Assembly: GCF_003034995.1 (NCBI RefSeq)
Contig: NZ_PZKF01000028.1
Location: 1 to 35,869, forward strand
Origin: Phaeovulum veldkampii DSM 11550
Lineage (GTDB): Bacteria; Pseudomonadota; Alphaproteobacteria; Rhodobacterales; Rhodobacteraceae
Direction: 5' to 3'
DNA: 35,869 nt
Position numbers and translations under genes: made by a program. The notes under the pieces are model-generated. The model ran no database searches. It had not been told where the DNA came from and saw nothing but the letters and a program-made list of their open reading frames with translations. Of this stretch, positions 32,544 through 35,869 are shown piece after piece (position 1 is the first letter of the stretch; every line of letters starts with the position of its first letter).

Positions 32544-35520
32544 TCTGCTTCTCCCCGTCCTTGTCGTAGAACACCTGATCGACGATCCGCGCCGCGATCA
32601 GGCGGCCCTCGGCGGTGAACCGGATCACCTCGCCCATCCGTTCGGGTCCGCGCCGCACCAGCCCCATGGCGATGCCACGGCCCAGTGTGGGCGAATAATA
32701 GGTCGAGGTCACGCGGCCTTGCGTGTTGCGCTGGCGGTTGCCGTTATAGCCCGCGTCGGCGGCAATCGCGCCATCGGGCAGGACCGAGCCATCCAGCGTT
32801 TCCAGCCCCACCAACCGCCAGCGGTCGGGGTCGGCCATGTGGGCGCGTTCCTGCGCGCGCTTGCCCAGATAATCGACCTTCTTCTTGGAAATCGCCCAGC
32901 CCAGGTTCAGATCCTGCGGGATCACGGTGCCGTCGGTTTCATCCCCGATCATGATGAAGCCTTTTTCGGCCCGCATCACATGCAACGCCTCGGTGCCGTA
33001 GGGCGTAACGCCGAATTCTGCGCCCTCGGCCATCAGCCGTTCCCAGAACGCCAGCCCCTGCGAGGCCGGAACCGCGACCTCATAGCACAACTCGCCCGAG
33101 AACGAGATACGGAACACCCGCGCCCGGACCCCACCCAGCGTGCCTTCGGCGAAGGTCATGAACGGCAAGGCGTCCTTCGACAGATCCATCCCGCCCAGTT
33201 TTTCCAGCAGCTTGCGCGCATTGGGGCCGACAACGGCCACCTGCGCGAACTGCTCGGTCAGGTTGGCGGTATGGACTTTCCAGTCCCACCATTCGCATTG
33301 CAGCCAGTCTTCCATATGGGCATGGATACGGTCGGCGCCGCCGGTGGTGGTGTGGCACAGCCAGGTATCATCCGACAGCCGCACGACCACGCCATCGTCG
33401 ATCAGAAAGCCGTTGTCGGAACACATCAGCCCATAGCGGCACTTGCCCACCGGCAGGCTGGACATGACGCCGGTATAGATCATGTCGAGGAACCGGCCCG
33501 CATCGGGGCCCTTGACCACGATCTTGCCCAGCGTCGAGGCATCCAGCAGCCCCAGGCTGCGGCGCGTGGCCAGAACCTCGCGATTCACGGCATCGCGGTG
33601 GGTTTCGCCCGAGCGCGGGTAGCAGTAGGGCCGCCGCCACAGGCCCACCGGTTCCCAATGCGCACCATGCGCCTCGTGCCAGCCGTGCATCGGCGTGCGA
33701 CGCAACGGCTGAAACAGGTCTCCGCGCGCCTCGCCCGCGATGGCGCCAAAACTGATCGGCGTGTAGGGCGGGCGAAAGGTGGTGGTGCCGGTGGCCGGAA
33801 CCGGCTGATCCAACGCCTCGGAAAGAACAGCCAGGCCATTGATGTTGCTAAGTTTTCCCTGATCCGTGGCCATTCCAAGCGTGGTGTATCGCTTGGTATG
33901 CTCGACGCTCTCATAGCCCTCGCGCGCGGCAAGCTGCACGTCGGACACCTTCACATCGTTCTGGAAATCGAGCCACATCTTCGACCGCGCCTCGATCCCC
34001 GCCTTGGCGGGCATCACCCAGACCGGAGCGATGGGCGCCTCGGTTGGCGCCTTGGCCTGCGGGGGCTTGCCGGTGCCGCCGGCGGCCTTGTGCGCATCCC
34101 TCAGGCAGTCGGCCAGCCCCAGCGCGCCCGAGGCAGCCCCCGCGCAGACCGCCATCGCCGCGCCATCGGCGCCAGTGGGCGGGCACGTCGGGTCGGGGCG
34201 AAACATCGCCGCCGACGCATCCCACAGCAGCTTGCCCCCGCAATGCGACCACAGGTGAACGACCGGCGACCAGCCGCCCGACATCGCCACGCAATCGCAG
34301 GCAATGGTTTCCGACATTGCCGTGGCGCCCGCGCTATCCTGGCGACAGATCACGACCCCGCGCAGCCGCGACCGGCCCCTGACCCTGGCAATCGCCTTGC
34401 CCTCCAGCACGCGCACGCCGCGCGCCCGCACCGCCTGCACCAGATCGCCCGTCAGGCTTTCGCGCGTATCCAGCACCGCCGGAACCGCAAGCCCCGCGTC
34501 CAGCAGCGCCAGCGCGGTGCGATAGGCGTCATCGTTGTTGGTCACGATCACCGTGCGTTGGCCGGGCGCCACGGCCCAGTTCACAACGTAATCGCGCACC
34601 GCCGAGGCCAGCATCACCCCCGGTACATCATTGCCCGCAAACGACAGCGGCCGTTCCAGCGCGCCGGTGGCCACGACCACCTTGCCCGCCCGGATGCGCC
34701 ACAGCCGATGCCGTGGCGCATCGGTTTGCGGTGCATGATCGGCCACCCGTTCATAGCCGATCAGGTGGCCGTGATCATGCAGCCCCGCCGCCATACAGCG
34801 CAGGCGCAAGGTGACGTTTTCCATCTTTTCAAGAACTTTGACGGCGTTCCTGACCCATGCGTCAGGGCCCAGACCGTCAATCACACCACCATCGACTGGC
34901 GCGCGCCCGCCCCAATGGGCGGTCTGTTCCAGCACCAGCACCCGCTGGCCCGCACGGGCGCCCGCCAGCGCAGCCGTCAGCCCCGCAACGCCACCGCCGA
35001 CCACGACCAGATCGGCAAAGGCATAGGCCTGTTCATAGCGGTCGGCATCGGCACGGTCGGGCGCGCGGCCAAGGCCCGCCGAGCGGCGAATAATCGGCTC
35101 GAACAGCCGCGCCCAAGCGGCCTGCGGGGCCATGAAGGTCTTGTAGTAGAACCCCGCGGGCAGGAACCGGGCGAGCCAACTGTTCACCTCGCCCACGTCG
35201 AATGCGAGGTTGGGCCAATGGTTCTGGCTGATCGCGGTCGCGCCCTCGAACAGCTCGATCGTGGTGGCGCGCTGGTCGGGCTCGAACCGCGCGCCCTCGC
35301 CAAGCCCCACCAGCGCGTTCGGTTCCTCCACCCCCGAGGCGACGATGCCCCGCGGGCGGTGGTATTTGAACGACCGGCCCACCATCACCCGGTCATTGGC
35401 CAAAAGCGCCGAGGCCAACGTGTCGCCGGCAAGGCCGGTCATCCAGCGCTGGTTGAAGCGGAAACTGAGCGGTTTGGCACGGTCGATCAGGCGGCCGCCG
35501 GTGGTCAGACGCAGGCTCAT
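32536..35520 (-). CDS. soxA: Sarcosine oxidase alpha subunit
   Basis: 994 residues from ATG 35520 (MSLRLTTGGRLIDRAKPLSF). N-terminal 2Fe-2S-ferredoxin-like fold without cysteines (VMVGRSFKYHRPRGIVASGV), NAD-binding Rossmann domain with VVVGGGVAGLTAALAGARAG at about 175-195, VVVATGALERPLSFAGNDVP, then a C-terminal GcvT-like aminomethyltransferase domain from about 600 (GLLDASTLGKIVVKGPDAG, ISFSGELCYEVAVPA, GYTE-like YGTEALHVMRAEKGF). It channels the formaldehyde-level carbon to tetrahydrofolate. Overlaps soxD by four bases and soxG by eight. It may contain a second NAD site near VTNNDDAYRTAL. Confidence 0.95.
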   Translation of the reverse strand: MSLRLTTGGRLIDRAKPLSFRFNQRWMTGLAGDTLASALLANDRVMVGRSFKYHRPRGIVASGVEEPNALVGLGEGARFEPDQRATTIELFEGATAISQNHWPNLAFDVGEVNSWLARFLPAGFYYKTFMAPQAAWARLFEPIIRRSAGLGRAPDRADADRYEQAYAFADLVVVGGGVAGLTAALAGARAGQRVLVLEQTAHWGGRAPVDGGVIDGLGPDAWVRNAVKVLEKMENVTLRLRCMAAGLHDHGHLIGYERVADHAPQTDAPRHRLWRIRAGKVVVATGALERPLSFAGNDVPGVMLASAVRDYVVNWAVAPGQRTVIVTNNDDAYRTALALLDAGLAVPAVLDTRESLTGDLVQAVRARGVRVLEGKAIARVRGRSRLRGVVICRQDSAGATAMSETIACDCVAMSGGWSPVVHLWSHCGGKLLWDASAAMFRPDPTCPPTGADGAAMAVCAGAASGALGLADCLRDAHKAAGGTGKPPQAKAPTEAPIAPVWVMPAKAGIEARSKMWLDFQNDVKVSDVQLAAREGYESVEHTKRYTTLGMATDQGKLSNINGLAVLSEALDQPVPATGTTTFRPPYTPISFGAIAGEARGDLFQPLRRTPMHGWHEAHGAHWEPVGLWRRPYCYPRSGETHRDAVNREVLATRRSLGLLDASTLGKIVVKGPDAGRFLDMIYTGVMSSLPVGKCRYGLMCSDNGFLIDDGVVVRLSDDTWLCHTTTGGADRIHAHMEDWLQCEWWDWKVHTANLTEQFAQVAVVGPNARKLLEKLGGMDLSKDALPFMTFAEGTLGGVRARVFRISFSGELCYEVAVPASQGLAFWERLMAEGAEFGVTPYGTEALHVMRAEKGFIMIGDETDGTVIPQDLNLGWAISKKKVDYLGKRAQERAHMADPDRWRLVGLETLDGSVLPDGAIAADAGYNGNRQRNTQGRVTSTYYSPTLGRGIAMGLVRRGPERMGEVIRFTAEGRLIAARIVDQVFYDKDGEKQNV

Positions 35521-35840
35521 GGATACCCCTCCCAGCCAGGAACCCTGGCCTTGATGGCGGCAATCAGATCGGCAGGCGGTGCAGATGTCTGTGCCGGATA
35601 GGTGCCAAACACCTCGAGCGTGACCGACGAGCGCGCGGCCAGAAACCACTTGCCGCAACCATAGGCGTGGCGCCAGCGTTCGAACACCACGCCCTTGGTA
35701 TTGGCGCGGGCGAACATATAGGCTTCGAACTCGGCCTCCGAGGCGCCGGGGCCAAACCGTTTGAGATGCGCCTCGCCGCCAGGGGCGAGTTCGGTTTCCT
35801 CGGCTGTCACGCCGCAACAGGGGCAGGTGAGCGTCAGCAT
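35517..35840 (-). CDS. soxD: Sarcosine oxidase delta subunit
   Basis: 107 residues: MLTLTCPCCGVTAEETELAP, then a short middle and FERWRHAYGCGKWFLAARSS. The four zinc ligands are C7, C10 (CPCC) and the His-Cys of the HAYGC segment, as in SoxD. Small structural subunit of the heterotetramer. Its stop overlaps the soxA start (ATGA). soxB, which normally precedes it, would begin beyond the right edge. Confidence 0.93.
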   Translation of the reverse strand: MLTLTCPCCGVTAEETELAPGGEAHLKRFGPGASEAEFEAYMFARANTKGVVFERWRHAYGCGKWFLAARSSVTLEVFGTYPAQTSAPPADLIAAIKARVPGWEGYP

Positions 35841-35869
35841 GTCAGAGCCTCGTTCGTGCGGAGCCGCCG

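Noticed and set aside
32530-35601. 1023-codon plus-strand open frame opposite soxA
   Set aside because: Antisense shadow: soxD-soxA-soxG on the minus strand have full family motifs and overlapping starts and stops.
35842-35869. Possible last codons of soxB at the right edge
   Set aside because: Only eight codons before a TGA are visible (GSARTRL-like) and they do not match the soxB C-terminus as I know it.

Overview
The window is GC-rich chromosomal DNA from an alphaproteobacterium, most probably a member of the Rhodobacterales (Rhodobacteraceae/Paracoccaceae sensu lato). This rests on gene content and order: an iscR-led suf operon with two cysteine desulfurases, a heterotetrameric sarcosine oxidase cluster, RarD, an NADH-dehydrogenase-like/SelD fusion, and a dispersed repeat containing GATATTTG-ACCAAGATGAAC that I associate with this family. 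I infer the lineage from protein patterns; no search was run.

Bases 1-3230 are an accessory island edge. The first 2.25 kb is a patchwork of broken genes on both strands: an integrase N-terminus, a DGQHR-domain fragment, a UvrD/HelD-type helicase fragment, a small regulator-like fragment and an integrase piece that stops just before its catalytic HxLRH box. Two small unrecognised genes and a terminator follow. The boundary carries a complete tRNA-Arg(CCG) and, 83 bases away, the truncated 5' half of a second tRNA-Arg(CCG), as expected of an element inserted at a tRNA gene.

Bases 3276-12650 (minus strand) are one long iron-sulfur cluster assembly operon: iscR, an IscS/NifS-type cysteine desulfurase, sufB, an FkbM-type methyltransferase, a glycosyltransferase-like protein, sufC, sufD, two Yip1-like membrane proteins and sufS. 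Nearly every junction is an ATGA/TGATG-type overlap or a gap of a few bases. Three points stand out: glycan-type enzymes sit between sufB and sufC; IscR lacks the classical three-cysteine cluster site; and sufS has an apparent one-base deletion ten codons from its start. No sufA, sufT or sufE gene is seen, and the island begins where further suf genes might be expected.

Bases 12863-15675 (plus) hold an alpha/beta hydrolase, a small conserved protein, an HD-domain phosphohydrolase and isocitrate dehydrogenase with a strong terminator. Bases 15764-24060 hold a secreted YbaY-META protein, a GlcD-type FAD dehydrogenase, a non-pyrrolysine MttB-family methyltransferase, glucokinase, and a coupled pair of a glutamine-synthetase-like ligase and a class III aminotransferase.

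Bases 24061-31907 hold an NhaD antiporter, the oxidoreductase-SelD fusion, a LysM protein, a LOG-family phosphoribohydrolase, RarD, a host-attachment-type protein and iron superoxide dismutase. The right edge (31983-35840, minus) is soxD-soxA-soxG of sarcosine oxidase; soxB would lie just outside. One-carbon and methylamine metabolism (MttB family, sarcosine oxidase) and Fe-S/redox biology are the common threads.
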